Source: Pseudomonas guariconensis (GTDB lineage: Bacteria > Pseudomonadota > Gammaproteobacteria > Pseudomonadales > Pseudomonadaceae). Taken from it: DNA of 64,000 bases. The notes under the pieces were generated by a model that was not told the origin of the DNA, did not search any database, and saw only the letters and a list, made by a program, of their open reading frames with translations. The translations under genes and the position numbers were made by a program. Numbering within the stretch: position 1 is the stretch's first letter; each line of letters opens with the position of its first letter. Where the stretch lies: positions 186,001-250,000 of the forward strand of contig NZ_JAMYBK010000001.1 in the NCBI RefSeq assembly GCF_024127895.1, written 5' to 3'. This document shows, piece after piece, positions 32,396-45,146 of this stretch.

Positions 32396-32866
32396 ATGAG
32401 CGACGCCAACCACGCCCTGATCTGCCGCTTCTACCAGGCTTTCCAGCGCCTGGACGCCGAGGCCATGGTGGCCTGCTACAGCGATGACATCGTCTTCACC
32501 GACCCGGTCTTTGGCACCTTGCGCGGCAGTGACGTCGGCGATATGTGGCGGTTGCTCACAACCCGCGCCAGGGATTTCTCCCTGACCTTCGACCACGTCC
32601 ATGCCAACCAGGACAGCGGCTGCGCGCACTGGGTGGCGACCTACCTGTTCAGCCAGACCGGGCGCACCGTGGTCAACGACATCCAGGCGCGTTTCGTGAT
32701 CCGCAATGGGCTGATTCGTCAGCACGATGACAGCTTCGACCTGTGGGCTTGGTCGCGTCAGGCCCTGGGCCTGCCCGGGCTTCTGCTGGGGTGGTCGCCT
32801 ATGTTGCAGAACAAGATACGCCAGCAGGCATTCAAGGGGCTGCGGGCGTTCCAGCAAGGGCGTTGA
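32396..32866 (+). CDS. NTF2-like (SnoaL-type) small protein
   Basis: A 156-residue protein of the NTF2-like fold: N-terminal helices ([20 protein letters not shown]), then [20 protein letters not shown] and a beta sheet ending in [10 protein letters not shown]. The fold covers enzymes and ligand-binding proteins, and no catalytic set is clear, so the function is unknown. The C-terminal stretch ([20 protein letters not shown]) is short and hydrophobic. ATG 32396 follows GGACGGAG. It lies 88 bases after the MFS gene. Confidence 0.82.
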   Translation: MSDANHALICRFYQAFQRLDAEAMVACYSDDIVFTDPVFGTLRGSDVGDMWRLLTTRARDFSLTFDHVHANQDSGCAHWVATYLFSQTGRTVVNDIQARFVIRNGLIRQHDDSFDLWAWSRQALGLPGLLLGWSPMLQNKIRQQAFKGLRAFQQGR

Positions 32867-32909
32867 GCGGTTAAGCTGGCGGCCTTTCCCAGCTGTCCTG
32901 AATCGAGCC

Positions 32910-33197
32910 GTGAGCGAGACATCCCTTCCCAAACCCTGGTACGTATACCTGGTCCGCGCCGCCAACGGATCCTTGTACTGCGGTATCAGCGACGATCCGC
33001 AGCGACGTTTCCTCCAGCATCAGAAAGGGCAGGGGGCACGTTACTTCAAGACCAGCCCGGCCCAGGCGCTGGTCTATGTCGAGCAGTGGCCGGACAAGGC
33101 CGAGGCGCTGCGCCAGGAGCGTTTGGTCAAGAAGCTGCGCAAGTCGGCCAAGGAAGCGTTGGTGGCGGCCTATGGTGGCGTGACCCACGGCTCCTAG
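32910..33197 (+). CDS. GIY-YIG nuclease-superfamily small protein
   Basis: A 95-residue GIY-YIG protein of the YhbQ/UPF0213 type. The two motif parts are visible as [17 protein letters not shown] (GIY replaced by VYL, YIG by YCG), followed by the Arg in [14 protein letters not shown] Glu near residue 75 (LRQERLVKK) may be the metal ligand. I set the start at GTG 32910: it gives the family length and no ATG is in frame. Cellular role is unknown; homologues act on DNA or RNA in vitro. Confidence 0.85.
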   Translation: MSETSLPKPWYVYLVRAANGSLYCGISDDPQRRFLQHQKGQGARYFKTSPAQALVYVEQWPDKAEALRQERLVKKLRKSAKEALVAAYGGVTHGS

Positions 33198-33268
33198 GGC
33201 GCTTGTGCGACCCATTCGCTCAAGAACGGCGCAGTCCCGGCGATGGGCTGCGAGGCAGCCCAGCGGTT

Positions 33269-34276
33269 TCACTCCTTGCGGCGCTTGAGCTGGTCGACCA
33301 GTTGGGTCGGCAGACCCTTGATGATCAGGGTGCCGGCTTCTTCGTCATACTCCACCTTGTCACCGAGCAGGTGCGCCTCGAAGCTGATCGACAGGCCTTC
33401 GGCGCGCCCGGTGAAGCGGCGGAACTGGTTGAGGGTGCGCTTGTCGGCCGGGATCTCCGGCGACAGGCCGTAGTCCTTGTTGCGGATATGGTCGTAGAAG
33501 GCCTTGGGGCGGTCCTCGTCGATCAGGCTGGACAGCTCCTCCAGGGTCACCGGCTCGCCCAGCTTGGTCTGGGTGGTGGCATATTCGACCAGGGTCTGGG
33601 TCTTCTCGCGGGCGGCCTCCTCGGGCAGGTCCTCGCTCTCGACGAAGTCGCTGAAGGCCTTGAGCAGGGTACGGGTCTCGCCGGGGCCATCGACCCCTTC
33701 CTGGCAGCCGATGAAGTCGCGGAAATAGTCCGAGACCTTCTTGCCGTTCTTGCCCTTGATGAACGAGATGTACTGCTTCGAGTTCTGGTTGTTCTTCCAC
33801 TCCGACAGGTTGATCCGCGCCGCCAGGTGCAGTTGGCCCAGGTCGAGGTGGCGCGACGGGGTGACATCCAGCTCGGCGTTCACCGCCACGCCCTCGCTGT
33901 GGTGCAGCAGGGCGATCGCCAGGTAGTCGGTCATGCCTTGCTGGTACTGGGCGAACAGCACATGGCCACCGACGGACAGGTTGGATTCTTCCATCAGCTT
34001 TTGCAGGTGCTCGACGGCGACACGGCTGAAGGCGGTGAAGTCCTTCTCCTCGTCCAGGTACTGCTTGAGCCAGCCGCTGAACGGGTAGGCCCCGGATTCG
34101 CCGTGGAAGAAGCCCCAGGCTTTGCCCTGCTTGGCGTTGTAGCTGTCGTTGAGGTCAGCCAGCAGGTTCTCGATGGCGTCCGATGCAGTCAGTTCGCTGT
34201 CCCGCGCATGGAGCACGGCGGGGCTGCCATCGGGCTTCTTGTCGATCAGGTGAACGATGCAATGACGGATTGGCAT
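33269..34276 (-). CDS. ndpA: Nucleoid-associated protein NdpA/YejK
   Basis: A 335-residue nucleoid-associated protein of the NdpA/YejK family. Its molecular role is poorly known; E. coli YejK binds the nucleoid and interacts with topoisomerase. The N-terminal [21 protein letters not shown] and the central [25 protein letters not shown] are family features. It is divergent from hupN, another nucleoid protein, with 396 bases between. Confidence 0.93.
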   Translation of the reverse strand: MPIRHCIVHLIDKKPDGSPAVLHARDSELTASDAIENLLADLNDSYNAKQGKAWGFFHGESGAYPFSGWLKQYLDEEKDFTAFSRVAVEHLQKLMEESNLSVGGHVLFAQYQQGMTDYLAIALLHHSEGVAVNAELDVTPSRHLDLGQLHLAARINLSEWKNNQNSKQYISFIKGKNGKKVSDYFRDFIGCQEGVDGPGETRTLLKAFSDFVESEDLPEEAAREKTQTLVEYATTQTKLGEPVTLEELSSLIDEDRPKAFYDHIRNKDYGLSPEIPADKRTLNQFRRFTGRAEGLSISFEAHLLGDKVEYDEEAGTLIIKGLPTQLVDQLKRRKE

Positions 34277-34672
34277 GGGATTCTCGAATGGTGTGGGGCG
34301 GTGCGAGGCCGCGCTGCAAAGTCGGCCAGTTTACCCCAGGGGCGGGGGCGATGCAGTGGCCGGATGTTGGCGTAAATGCCTGTTGTTGTTTTTTTGTTCA
34401 ATTTTTTGCGTTTTACGACAAAACCCCCGAAAAACCTGCATAAAATCGAAGCCGGTAGCGGATATTTATCCATTCCTGTGGTAGTTTTGCGCGGTCTTGC
34501 GCCCCTTGGGTGGCGCATTGCTGGCAGATCGCTCGCGTCGTGTCGAACCAAACGCCGATTTTCGTATCTACATACGCGATTGGCGCGGCCCGCCGGACCT
34601 TTTCAGGGCTGGCCCGATAACCGATGTAGCACGCTGCATAACCACTGAATTTGATAGGGAAGGAACACCACC
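34277..34672. other. Divergent gap between ndpA and hupN with an AT-rich promoter island
   Basis: No credible gene is seen in these 396 bases. The stretch 34376-34460 is strikingly AT-rich for this genome, with runs of T (including TTTTTTTG and ATTTTTTG) and AAAAACC. A TAAAAT hexamer at 34441-34446 could be a -10 of hupN but no good -35 is placed for it. The T-rich block may curve the DNA or bind a nucleoid protein. A ribosome site AAGGA lies just before the hupN ATG. Confidence 0.5.
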
Positions 34673-34954
34673 ATGGCATTGACCAAAGACCAACTGATTG
34701 CCGACATCGCCGAATCGATCAGCGCCCCGAAGGCCACCGCCAAGAACGCGCTGGAGCAACTGGGCCAGATCGTTGCCGACCAACTGGAAAACGGCGCTGA
34801 GATCACTCTCCCAGGTATCGGCAAGCTGAAAGTCGCCGAGCGTCCTGCCCGTACTGGCCGCAACCCTTCGACTGGTGCCGCCATCGAAATCGCTGCCAAG
34901 AAAGTCGTCAAGTTCGTACCAGCCAAGGTCCTGACCGACGCCGTCAACAAGTAA
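34673..34954 (+). CDS. hupN: HU-family DNA-binding protein (HupN type)
   Basis: A 93-residue HU protein that bends and compacts DNA. The first helices (LTKDQLIADIAESI), the saddle (GAEITLPGIGKLKVAERPARTGRNP) and the RTGRNPSTG arm that intercalates in DNA are intact. P. putida has three HU genes; the place next to ndpA fits hupN. The symbol is from context, while the HU family is certain. A strong terminator follows 20 bases after the stop. Confidence 0.92.
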   Translation: MALTKDQLIADIAESISAPKATAKNALEQLGQIVADQLENGAEITLPGIGKLKVAERPARTGRNPSTGAAIEIAAKKVVKFVPAKVLTDAVNK

Positions 34955-34974
34955 TTGTCGATGCCGTACTGAAA

Positions 34975-35004
34975 CCGCGCCCGGCTTGCCCGGGCGCGGT
35001 TTTT
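34975..35004 (+). terminator. Terminator of hupN
   Basis: A 10-bp perfect GC-rich stem CCGCGCCCGG (34975-34984) / CCGGGCGCGG (34990-34999) with a 5-base loop is followed by TTTTT. It abuts the end of the convergent gene rlmF. Confidence 0.9.
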
Positions 35005-35960
35005 CATACCTGCGGTTTGCTTTCACGGCGAGCGTGCCAGGCCTGGCGCGCGCTGTCGTCCAGGAAGCTCCAGGCGACCATGCGGCTCTGCTTCTGGCCC
35101 TGGCCCATCGCGACGATACGCTGTGCCTTAACCCCCGCCTTCTTCAGTGCTGCCTCGATGCCAGGCAGGTTGCTGGCCTTGGACACCAGGCTGGTGAACC
35201 ACAGCACCTGCTCCCCGTACTGCGCGCTTTCGCCCACCAATTGGGTGACGAAGCGGATCTCGCCGCCCTCGCACCACAGCTCGTTGTTCTGTCCGCCGAA
35301 ATTCAGCACGGGCAGCTTGCGCCTGGGGTCGAGCTTGCCAAGGTTCTTCCATTTGCGCTGGCTGCCGCGGGTGGCCTCCTCGCGGGAGGCGTGGAAGGGC
35401 GGGTTGCACAGGGTCAGGTCGAAACGCTCGTCGCCCTGCAGCAGGCCGGTGAGGATGTGGTTGCGGTTGGCTTGCTGGCGCAGGGTGATGGCCTTGCCCA
35501 GGCCGTTGGCCAGGACGATCGTCCTGGCCGAGGCCAGGGCCACCGGGTCGATGTCCGAGCCTAGGAAGCGCCAGCGGTAGTCGCTGTGGCCGAGCAGGGG
35601 GTAGATGCAGTTGGCGCCGACACCGATGTCCAGGGCGCGTACCTGGGCACCACGGGGGATCTCACCGCCGCTGTCCTCGGCCAGCAGGTCGGCCAGCACG
35701 TGGATGTAGTCGGCTCGGCCCGGGATTGGCGGGCACAGGTAGTCGGCCGGGATGTCCCAGTGCTGGATACCGTACTGGGCCTTGAGCAGGGCGCGGTTGA
35801 ACACACGCACCGCCTGCGGGTTGGCGAAGTCGATGCTCGGCTTGCCGTAGGGGTTGGTGATGGTGAAGTTGGCCAGTTGCGGGTGCGCCTTGATCAGGCT
35901 GGGGAAGTCGTAGCGGCCCTGATGGCGGTTGCGCGGGTGCAGGGTGGGTTTTACGGTCAT
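35004..35960 (-). CDS. rlmF: 23S rRNA (adenine-1618-N6)-methyltransferase
   Basis: A 318-residue SAM-dependent methyltransferase that modifies A1618 in 23S rRNA. The SAM-binding motif I ([16 protein letters not shown]) is near residue 110, and the N6-adenine motif NPPF is in LCNPPFHAS near 185. The N-terminal stretch [16 protein letters not shown] is typical of RlmF. It is convergent with hupN and its stop lies in the terminator's T-tract. Confidence 0.94.
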   Translation of the reverse strand: MTVKPTLHPRNRHQGRYDFPSLIKAHPQLANFTITNPYGKPSIDFANPQAVRVFNRALLKAQYGIQHWDIPADYLCPPIPGRADYIHVLADLLAEDSGGEIPRGAQVRALDIGVGANCIYPLLGHSDYRWRFLGSDIDPVALASARTIVLANGLGKAITLRQQANRNHILTGLLQGDERFDLTLCNPPFHASREEATRGSQRKWKNLGKLDPRRKLPVLNFGGQNNELWCEGGEIRFVTQLVGESAQYGEQVLWFTSLVSKASNLPGIEAALKKAGVKAQRIVAMGQGQKQSRMVAWSFLDDSARQAWHARRESKPQV

Positions 35961-35999
35961 GGTCGGGTCCGGTGTCGCAGGCCAGGGGCTGCTGTGCAG

Positions 36000-36089
36000 C
36001 CCTTTCGCGACACAAGGCCGCGCCTACAGGAGAGTGGCGCCTTGAAGTCGGGCGCCGTCCTGTGGGCGCGGCCTTGTGTCGCGAAAGGG
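36000..36089. repeat. Large inverted repeat between rlmF and valS
   Basis: Two 31-base arms (36000-36030 and 36059-36089) are reverse complements with one mismatch. The core of an arm is TTTCGCGACACAAGGCCGCG. The 28-base spacer is unique. A related TTTCGCGACACGCAG unit occurs near 8400. It is probably an intergenic palindromic repeat of the REP type. A further hairpin GGGCCGCGCAGCGGCCC adjoins at 36087. Confidence 0.75.
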
Positions 36090-36119
36090 CCGCGCAGCGG
36101 CCCTGACGGTCTCTAGTGA

Positions 36120-38966
<2,847 letters not shown>

Positions 38967-39017
38967 GCGCGGCGGGACCCTATGGCATTAATTCGGGAAA
39001 GCCGGGAAGTATAACGG

Positions 39018-39034
39018 AGCTGCAAGCTTCAAGC
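39018..39034. repeat. AGCTGCAAGCTTCAAGC short repeat
   Basis: These 17 bases, AGCTGCAAGCTTCAAGC, belong to a short GCTTGCAGCTTGAAGCTT-like family scattered in Pseudomonas intergenic DNA. Related copies occur at 52879-52949 in this window. No function is known to me. Confidence 0.5.
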
Positions 39035-39087
39035 GACAAGCTGCGAGGCGGGGAGCTGTAGTGGGCGCGTAGCGGCCCCGGGCGGGC

Positions 39088-39459
39088 TTACTCGGAGCGC
39101 TTGATCAGCCGCTCCATGCGCGCATCGAGGCGACGCTTGATCTCGTTCTCGATGTGCGGAGTGAAGTCGTTGATCACGTCCTGCATGATCAACTGCGCGG
39201 CGGCTCGCAGTTCGGCTTCCAGGTGCAGCAGGGTGTCCTGGCGGCGGGTCTGCGGATCGTCCTCGGCGGTTGCGGCCGGCTCCGGTTCGGCGGCAGGTGG
39301 TGCATTGCCGGCCGGTTCGTCGAGCAGCAGGGGGATCTGTTCGACCGTCTCGGTCAGCAGCGGCGGTTGCAGGTCGGCATCGCCCAGCAACTGGCGGATC
39401 GACTCCAGGTCGTCGAGCAGGTGGGCGGAATCGGGCAGGGGGGAAGGCTTGTCCATCAT
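39088..39459 (-). CDS. Conserved small protein downstream of holC
   Basis: A 123-residue (or 122, from the second of two adjacent Met codons) soluble protein that I cannot assign to a named family. The N-terminal half is acidic and Pro/Ala-rich, probably disordered (EPAGNAPPAAEPEPAATAED). The C-terminal half is helical and basic, LLHLEAELRAAAQLIMQDVI followed by DFTPHIENEIKRRLDARMER, resembling a coiled coil. It starts two bases after holC, so it is probably co-translated with the chi subunit. A replisome-related role is guesswork. It lies between holC and valS, as in other pseudomonads. Confidence 0.8.
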   Translation of the reverse strand: MMDKPSPLPDSAHLLDDLESIRQLLGDADLQPPLLTETVEQIPLLLDEPAGNAPPAAEPEPAATAEDDPQTRRQDTLLHLEAELRAAAQLIMQDVINDFTPHIENEIKRRLDARMERLIKRSE

Positions 39460-39461
39460 CG

Positions 39462-39890
39462 TCAAAGTCGCTGTAAGCGGTGGTCTTGCAGAGCATAGCC
39501 CTGTTCGCGGTAGAAACGGAATCGCTCGCGAGCGGCCTGGCGAACGGTCGGCTCCTCGACGACGATCTCGGCGACCCGCTCGAACTGGCCGACGAAGGCC
39601 GGCACGTCGCCGCCCAGGTTGATCAGCAGGCCACGGTGCGCGCCGGCATCCGTACCGAGGCCCAGTGCGACCACGGCATCGGCATGGTCCTCGGCCAGGT
39701 CGTGGGGCACGAAGGCCTCGCCCTTGAAGCGCCACAGGCGTTCGTCCAGCTCGCTGCGCTGTGCGTCGTCCTGGCAATGCAGGTAGACCCGGTGGCCAAG
39801 GCGCCAGGCCTTTTCACACAGCTTGCAGGCGAAGTCCAGGCGTGCCGACAACGAGTCGGTGGGCAGGATGTAGAAATCGACTTTGCTCAT
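39462..39890 (-). CDS. holC: DNA polymerase III chi subunit
   Basis: A 142-residue chi subunit. It links the clamp loader (through psi) to SSB. The N-terminal VDFYILPTDSLSARLDFACKL and the following YLHCQDDAQRSELDERLWRF are typical. Met 39890 was chosen because the family begins here; an upstream in-frame Met adds a Pro/Arg-rich extension with no similarity. It is 50 bases after pepA, the usual pepA-holC-valS order. Confidence 0.95.
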   Translation of the reverse strand: MSKVDFYILPTDSLSARLDFACKLCEKAWRLGHRVYLHCQDDAQRSELDERLWRFKGEAFVPHDLAEDHADAVVALGLGTDAGAHRGLLINLGGDVPAFVGQFERVAEIVVEEPTVRQAARERFRFYREQGYALQDHRLQRL

Positions 39891-39940
39891 GGTTCGCTCT
39901 GCCGGGCGGCGCCGCGCGGGCGCCGCCCGGCCTGGGGGCA

Positions 39941-41572
<1,632 letters not shown>

Positions 41573-41586
41573 TCATGCGCGGCCAA

Positions 41587-41615
41587 GTGACAGGCGCGGT
41601 CAATCACAGGATAAT
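41587..41615 (+). promoter_or_regulatory. Sigma-70 promoter of lptFG
   Basis: GTGACA (41587-41592) and GATAAT (41610-41615) each match the consensus at five of six positions, and the spacer is exactly 17 bases. It points to lptF, about 105 bases downstream, in the gap divergent with pepA. Confidence 0.65.
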
Positions 41616-41720
41616 GCGCGCACTTCACATGCTGCTTCGCCGTCGGCGAACTGGCACGGGCCTTGGCTGTCCTAGGCCATTGTTTGGCTCTCCGCCCCTG
41701 ACAACCCAGGAGTGTCTGGT

Positions 41721-42836
41721 TTGATCGTCTTTCGTTATCTGTCCCGCGAGGTCCTGCTGACCTTGAGCGCCGTCAGCGCCGTGCTGCTGGTGATCATCAT
41801 GAGCGGGCGCTTCATCAAGTACCTGGCCCAGGCGGCCCAGGGCGTGCTCGATCCGAGCGTGCTGTTCCTGATCATGGGCTTCCGTCTGCCGGGCTTCCTG
41901 CAACTGATCCTGCCGCTGGGGCTGTTCCTCGGTATCCTCCTGGCCTACGGCCGGCTGTACCTGGAAAGCGAGATGACCGTGCTTTCGGCCACCGGCATGA
42001 GCCAGCAGCGCCTGCTCGCCCTGACCATGGCGCCGGCCGCGCTGGTCGCCTTGCTGGTGGCCTGGCTGAGCCTGGGCCTGGCGCCCCAGGGCGTGGCCCA
42101 GGTGCAGCAGATCATCAACCAGCAGGATGCCCTGACCGAGTTCGATACCCTGGTGCCCGGGCGCTTCCAGACCTTGCGCGACGGCTCACGGGTGACCTAC
42201 ACCGAGGAGCTGACGGACGACCGCGTCAACCTGGCCGGGGTGTTCATCTCCGAGAAACGCTTCAACCAGGACAAGACCAAGGACCGCGCGCCCTCCGTGC
42301 TGGTTGCCGAGAAGGGCCACCAGGAAGTGCAGGCCGACGGCAATCGCTACCTGATCCTGGAGAACGGCTACCGCTACGACGGCAACCCCGGCCAGGCCGA
42401 CTACCGGGCGATCAAGTACGACACCTACGGCGTGCTGCTACCCAAGCCCGAGGTCAGCGAGGAAGTGACCGAGCGCGAAGCCATCCCGACCTGGCAACTG
42501 TTCGGGCACCAGGGCCTGCGCGAGCAGGCCGAGCTGCAGTGGCGGCTCTCCCTGCCGTTGCTGGTCTTCATCGTGACCCTGCTGGCGGTGCCGCTGGCCA
42601 AGGTCAATCCGCGCCAGGGCCGCTTCCTCAAGCTGCTGCCGGCGATCCTCCTGTACATGGCCTACCTGACGATGCTGATTTCCGTACGCGGCGCCCTGGA
42701 GAAGGGCAAGCTGCCGATCGCCCTGGGCATGTGGTGGGTACACGGCCTGTTCCTGCTGATCGGCCTGGGCCTGATGTACTGGGAGCCGCTGCGCCTCAAG
42801 CGCGCCGCCCGTCGTGCGGAGGTGGCCCATGGTTAA
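41721..42836 (+). CDS. lptF: LptF, permease of the LPS export transporter
   Basis: A 371-residue membrane protein with three N-terminal and three C-terminal helices flanking a periplasmic jellyroll (about residues 130-260). With LptG and LptB it extracts LPS from the inner membrane. The start is most likely TTG 41721 (MIVFRYLSREVL), since AGGAG at 41708-41712 lies eight bases upstream. The alternative GTG at 41712 would overlap that site. It overlaps lptG by eight bases. Confidence 0.94.
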   Translation: MIVFRYLSREVLLTLSAVSAVLLVIIMSGRFIKYLAQAAQGVLDPSVLFLIMGFRLPGFLQLILPLGLFLGILLAYGRLYLESEMTVLSATGMSQQRLLALTMAPAALVALLVAWLSLGLAPQGVAQVQQIINQQDALTEFDTLVPGRFQTLRDGSRVTYTEELTDDRVNLAGVFISEKRFNQDKTKDRAPSVLVAEKGHQEVQADGNRYLILENGYRYDGNPGQADYRAIKYDTYGVLLPKPEVSEEVTEREAIPTWQLFGHQGLREQAELQWRLSLPLLVFIVTLLAVPLAKVNPRQGRFLKLLPAILLYMAYLTMLISVRGALEKGKLPIALGMWWVHGLFLLIGLGLMYWEPLRLKRAARRAEVAHG

Positions 42837-43890
42837 GCTGGATCGCTACATCGGCCAGAGCGTGCTGCTGGCCATCCTGGCGGTGCTGGGCATCATCCTC
42901 GGCCTGGCCTCGCTGTTCGCCTTCATCGACGAGATGGGCGACCTGAGCGATACCTATACGGTGCTGGATGCCGGCAACTTCGTGTTGCTCACCGCCCCGC
43001 GCCGGCTCTACGAGATGCTGCCAATGGCGGCGCTGATCGGTTGCCTGATCGGCCTGGGCAGCCTGGCCAGCAGCAGCGAGCTGACCATCATGCGCGCCGC
43101 CGGGGTGTCCATCGGGCGTATCGTCTGGGCGGTGATGAAGCCGATGCTGGTGCTGATGCTGGTCGGCCTGCTGATCGGCGAGTACGTGGCCCCGGTCACC
43201 GAGAACAAGGCCCAGGCCGACCGCTCACTGGCCCAGGGCGGCGGTGAGGCGCAGAGTTCCAAGCGCGGCATGTGGCACCGCCAGGGCGACGAGTTCGTGC
43301 ACATCAACGCGGTGCAGCCCAATGGCCTGCTGCTGGGCGTGACCCGCTACCGCTTCGACGACGAGCGACGGATCGTCACCTCGAGCTTCGCCCGTCGGGC
43401 GCAGTACCAGGAAGACCACTGGATCCTCAGCGATGTCAGCACCACCTTCTTCCACGGCGACCGCACCGAGGTGGTGAAGGCGCCGCAGGAGCGCTGGGAC
43501 GTCTCGGTGACGCCGCAGTTGCTCAATACCGTGATCCTGGCACCGGAGTCCCTGTCGATCACTGGCCTGTGGGACTACATCCACTACCTGTCCGAGCAGG
43601 GCCTGAACAACGCCCGCTACTGGCTGGCCTTCTGGACCAAGGTGCTGCAGCCGGTGGTCACGGCGGCGCTGGTGCTGATGGCGATTTCCTTCATCTTCGG
43701 CCCACTGCGCTCGGTCACCCTCGGCCAGCGGGTGTTCACCGGTGTGCTGGTGGGCTTCGTGTTCCGCATCGGCCAGGACTTGCTTGGGCCTTCGAGCCAG
43801 GTGTTCGGCTTCCCGCCGCTGCTGGCGGTGGTGATCCCGGCCGGGATCTGCGCGCTGGCCGGTGTGTGGTTGTTGCGCCGGGCGGGGTGA
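42829..43890 (+). CDS. lptG: LptG, permease of the LPS export transporter
   Basis: A 353-residue paralogue of LptF with the same layout: helices near residues 12-32, 60-85 and 95-120, a periplasmic jellyroll, and three C-terminal helices. The VKLDRYIGQSVLLAIL start and the LYEMLPMAALIGCLIGLGSLASSSELTIMRAAGVS coupling region are typical of LptG. It starts inside the end of lptF. The ATPase gene lptB and the bridge genes lptA and lptC are at 18.6-20.4 kb. Confidence 0.95.
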   Translation: MVKLDRYIGQSVLLAILAVLGIILGLASLFAFIDEMGDLSDTYTVLDAGNFVLLTAPRRLYEMLPMAALIGCLIGLGSLASSSELTIMRAAGVSIGRIVWAVMKPMLVLMLVGLLIGEYVAPVTENKAQADRSLAQGGGEAQSSKRGMWHRQGDEFVHINAVQPNGLLLGVTRYRFDDERRIVTSSFARRAQYQEDHWILSDVSTTFFHGDRTEVVKAPQERWDVSVTPQLLNTVILAPESLSITGLWDYIHYLSEQGLNNARYWLAFWTKVLQPVVTAALVLMAISFIFGPLRSVTLGQRVFTGVLVGFVFRIGQDLLGPSSQVFGFPPLLAVVIPAGICALAGVWLLRRAG

Positions 43891-43944
43891 TGGCCTGGGC
43901 TGCACAGAAAAGTCGACCCTAGCGTCGATGCCGGTCAGTCAAGC

Positions 43945-43967
43945 CTGGGGCTGCTTCGCAGCCCCAG
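43945..43967. terminator. Hairpin downstream of lptG
   Basis: A 10-bp perfect stem CTGGGGCTGC / GCAGCCCCAG with loop TTC lies between convergent lptG and the RDD gene. There is no T-tract, so it may serve as a transcript end or stabiliser for both sides. Confidence 0.5.
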
Positions 43968-44008
43968 ATGCCATTCAAGCGGCTGGCACCGGGGACGTAT
44001 CGGTAAGC

Positions 44009-44497
44009 TCATTTCTTCTGCTTGGGAATCCGCACCAGTTGCGTCTCGGAGTAGATGTCATGCCAGCTGCGCTTGCGCTTGTCGATCAACGACCAGAAGA
44101 ACCCCAGTCCCAGGCACAGCCATGAGGCGATGGCCACGAGAAAGCGCAGCAGCGCCTGCCACAGGCTGATGGCGCTGCCGTCGGCGTTCTGCACCCGTAC
44201 TCCCCACACCTGCATGCCCAGGGTCTGCCCGCCGTGGGTCCAGAACTTGGCGAAGAAACCGAACAGGGCGAACAGCAGGAGGGTCGACAGCAGCGGGTCA
44301 CCGTCCAGGGCGCCAGCCTCGGTCAGCTCACGCATGCGTGCCTCGCCGATGATCGCCATCTGTACCATCTTGTAGAGGCCGGCAGTGACGATCAGCAGGG
44401 CGGTGCACAGCAAGAAGTCATAGAACATCGCGGCCAGGCGACGGCCCAGGCCGACCGGCGGGAAATCACCCTGGGGTTTGAGCAGAGGCTTGGACAT
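44009..44497 (-). CDS. RDD-family membrane protein
   Basis: A 162-residue membrane protein with the RDD pattern: an Arg-rich start (VGLGRRLAAMFYDFLLCTALLIV, with RR and D in helix 1), a middle helix, and HGGQTLGMQVWGVRVQNADG near residue 100. Function is unknown for most RDD proteins; some are linked to ion exchange. Met 44497 was chosen for the family-like start. It is convergent with lptG and cotranscription with the cold-shock gene is blocked by a terminator between them. Confidence 0.87.
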   Translation of the reverse strand: MSKPLLKPQGDFPPVGLGRRLAAMFYDFLLCTALLIVTAGLYKMVQMAIIGEARMRELTEAGALDGDPLLSTLLLFALFGFFAKFWTHGGQTLGMQVWGVRVQNADGSAISLWQALLRFLVAIASWLCLGLGFFWSLIDKRKRSWHDIYSETQLVRIPKQKK

Positions 44498-44536
44498 GCA
44501 GGACGGCTCCGAGTGGCGAAGCCCACATTCTACGGA

Positions 44537-44571
44537 CAAAAAAAAGCCCCTGCACTTGGCAGGGGCTTTTT
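44537..44571. terminator. Bidirectional terminator between the cold-shock and RDD genes
   Basis: A 9-bp perfect stem AGCCCCTGC (44545-44553) / GCAGGGGCT (44559-44567) has A residues before and T residues after it. It could terminate transcription in both directions; the cold-shock gene (minus strand) ends 17 bases away. Confidence 0.85.
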
Positions 44572-44587
44572 CTGAAAAAGTCTGGGA

Positions 44588-44800
44588 TCAGCCTTCAGCG
44601 CGGACCTTGTCGGCCTGCATGCCTTTCTGGCCCTGAACAGCTTCGAAGGAGACCTTCTGGCCTTCTTTCAGGCTCTTGAAGCCGTTACCTTCGATGGCGC
44701 GAAAGTGCACGAACAGATCCGGACCGCTTTCGGGGGTGATGAAGCCGTAACCTTTCTCGTCATTGAACCACTTGACGGTACCGTTCTGACGCTCAGCCAT
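44588..44800 (-). CDS. Cold-shock-domain protein (CspA family)
   Basis: A 70-residue single CSD protein that binds single-stranded RNA and DNA as an RNA chaperone. RNP1 (KGYGFITPE) and RNP2 (DLFVHFRAI) are present. RNP2 has F and R in place of the usual S-A-I, a variation seen in some Pseudomonas Csp proteins. ATG 44800 follows TAGGAAAC. It has a long untranslated upstream region, as is common for temperature-regulated csp mRNAs. Confidence 0.94.
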   Translation of the reverse strand: MAERQNGTVKWFNDEKGYGFITPESGPDLFVHFRAIEGNGFKSLKEGQKVSFEAVQGQKGMQADKVRAEG

Positions 44801-45146
44801 TGTCTTGTTTCCTATGAAGCTTAGTTTTTGATGACAGTTTTTTTCATATCCAAACGATATGAAAAAGTACCGGGCTGGGTTGCAGGAAAGTAAGAGACGT
44901 CGAACGGGTTGTAGCAGATTGCAGCTACTGGCCCAGGTCACGAACTGTTGCGACCCATGCAAACACAGTGCAGTGACTCTACGCTAACTCCGTCGACAAA
45001 AACAAGCCCTCCGGACCGCTGGAATTCAGGCTTTTTCCGATAACCGACAAAATTGTCGGAAACGGCATGGTGCCTGGCCTGGCGCCATGTTCAAAAGTTA
45101 TTAGGCAGGTTCGAAAACGAATATGCCGAACCTGCCGTGGGAACAA
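44801..45146. other. Long upstream region of the csp gene and gcvT 3' end
   Basis: No gene is seen in these 346 bases. The half next to the csp gene (44801-44990) is AT-rich for this genome, and probably holds its promoter and a long 5' leader. A small perfect hairpin CCGACAA / TTGTCGG lies at 45044-45059. The gcvT end hairpin is at 45104-45136. I find no clear promoter hexamers by eye. Confidence 0.5.
45104..45136 (-). terminator. Terminator of the gcv-sdaA-gcvT operon
   Basis: A 10-bp perfect stem GGCAGGTTCG (45104-45113) / CGAACCTGCC (45127-45136) lies 10 bases after the gcvT stop on the minus strand. It is followed by TAATAACTTTT, a weak U-tract. Confidence 0.7.

Noticed and set aside
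34440..34446. Complete hupN promoter from TAAAAT
   Set aside because: The hexamer is good but no -35 lies 16-18 bases upstream, so I record only an AT-rich island.
45044..45059. Palindrome CCGACAA-AA-TTGTCGG as a terminator
   Set aside because: No T-run follows on either strand. The hairpin at 45104-45136 fits the gcvT end better.
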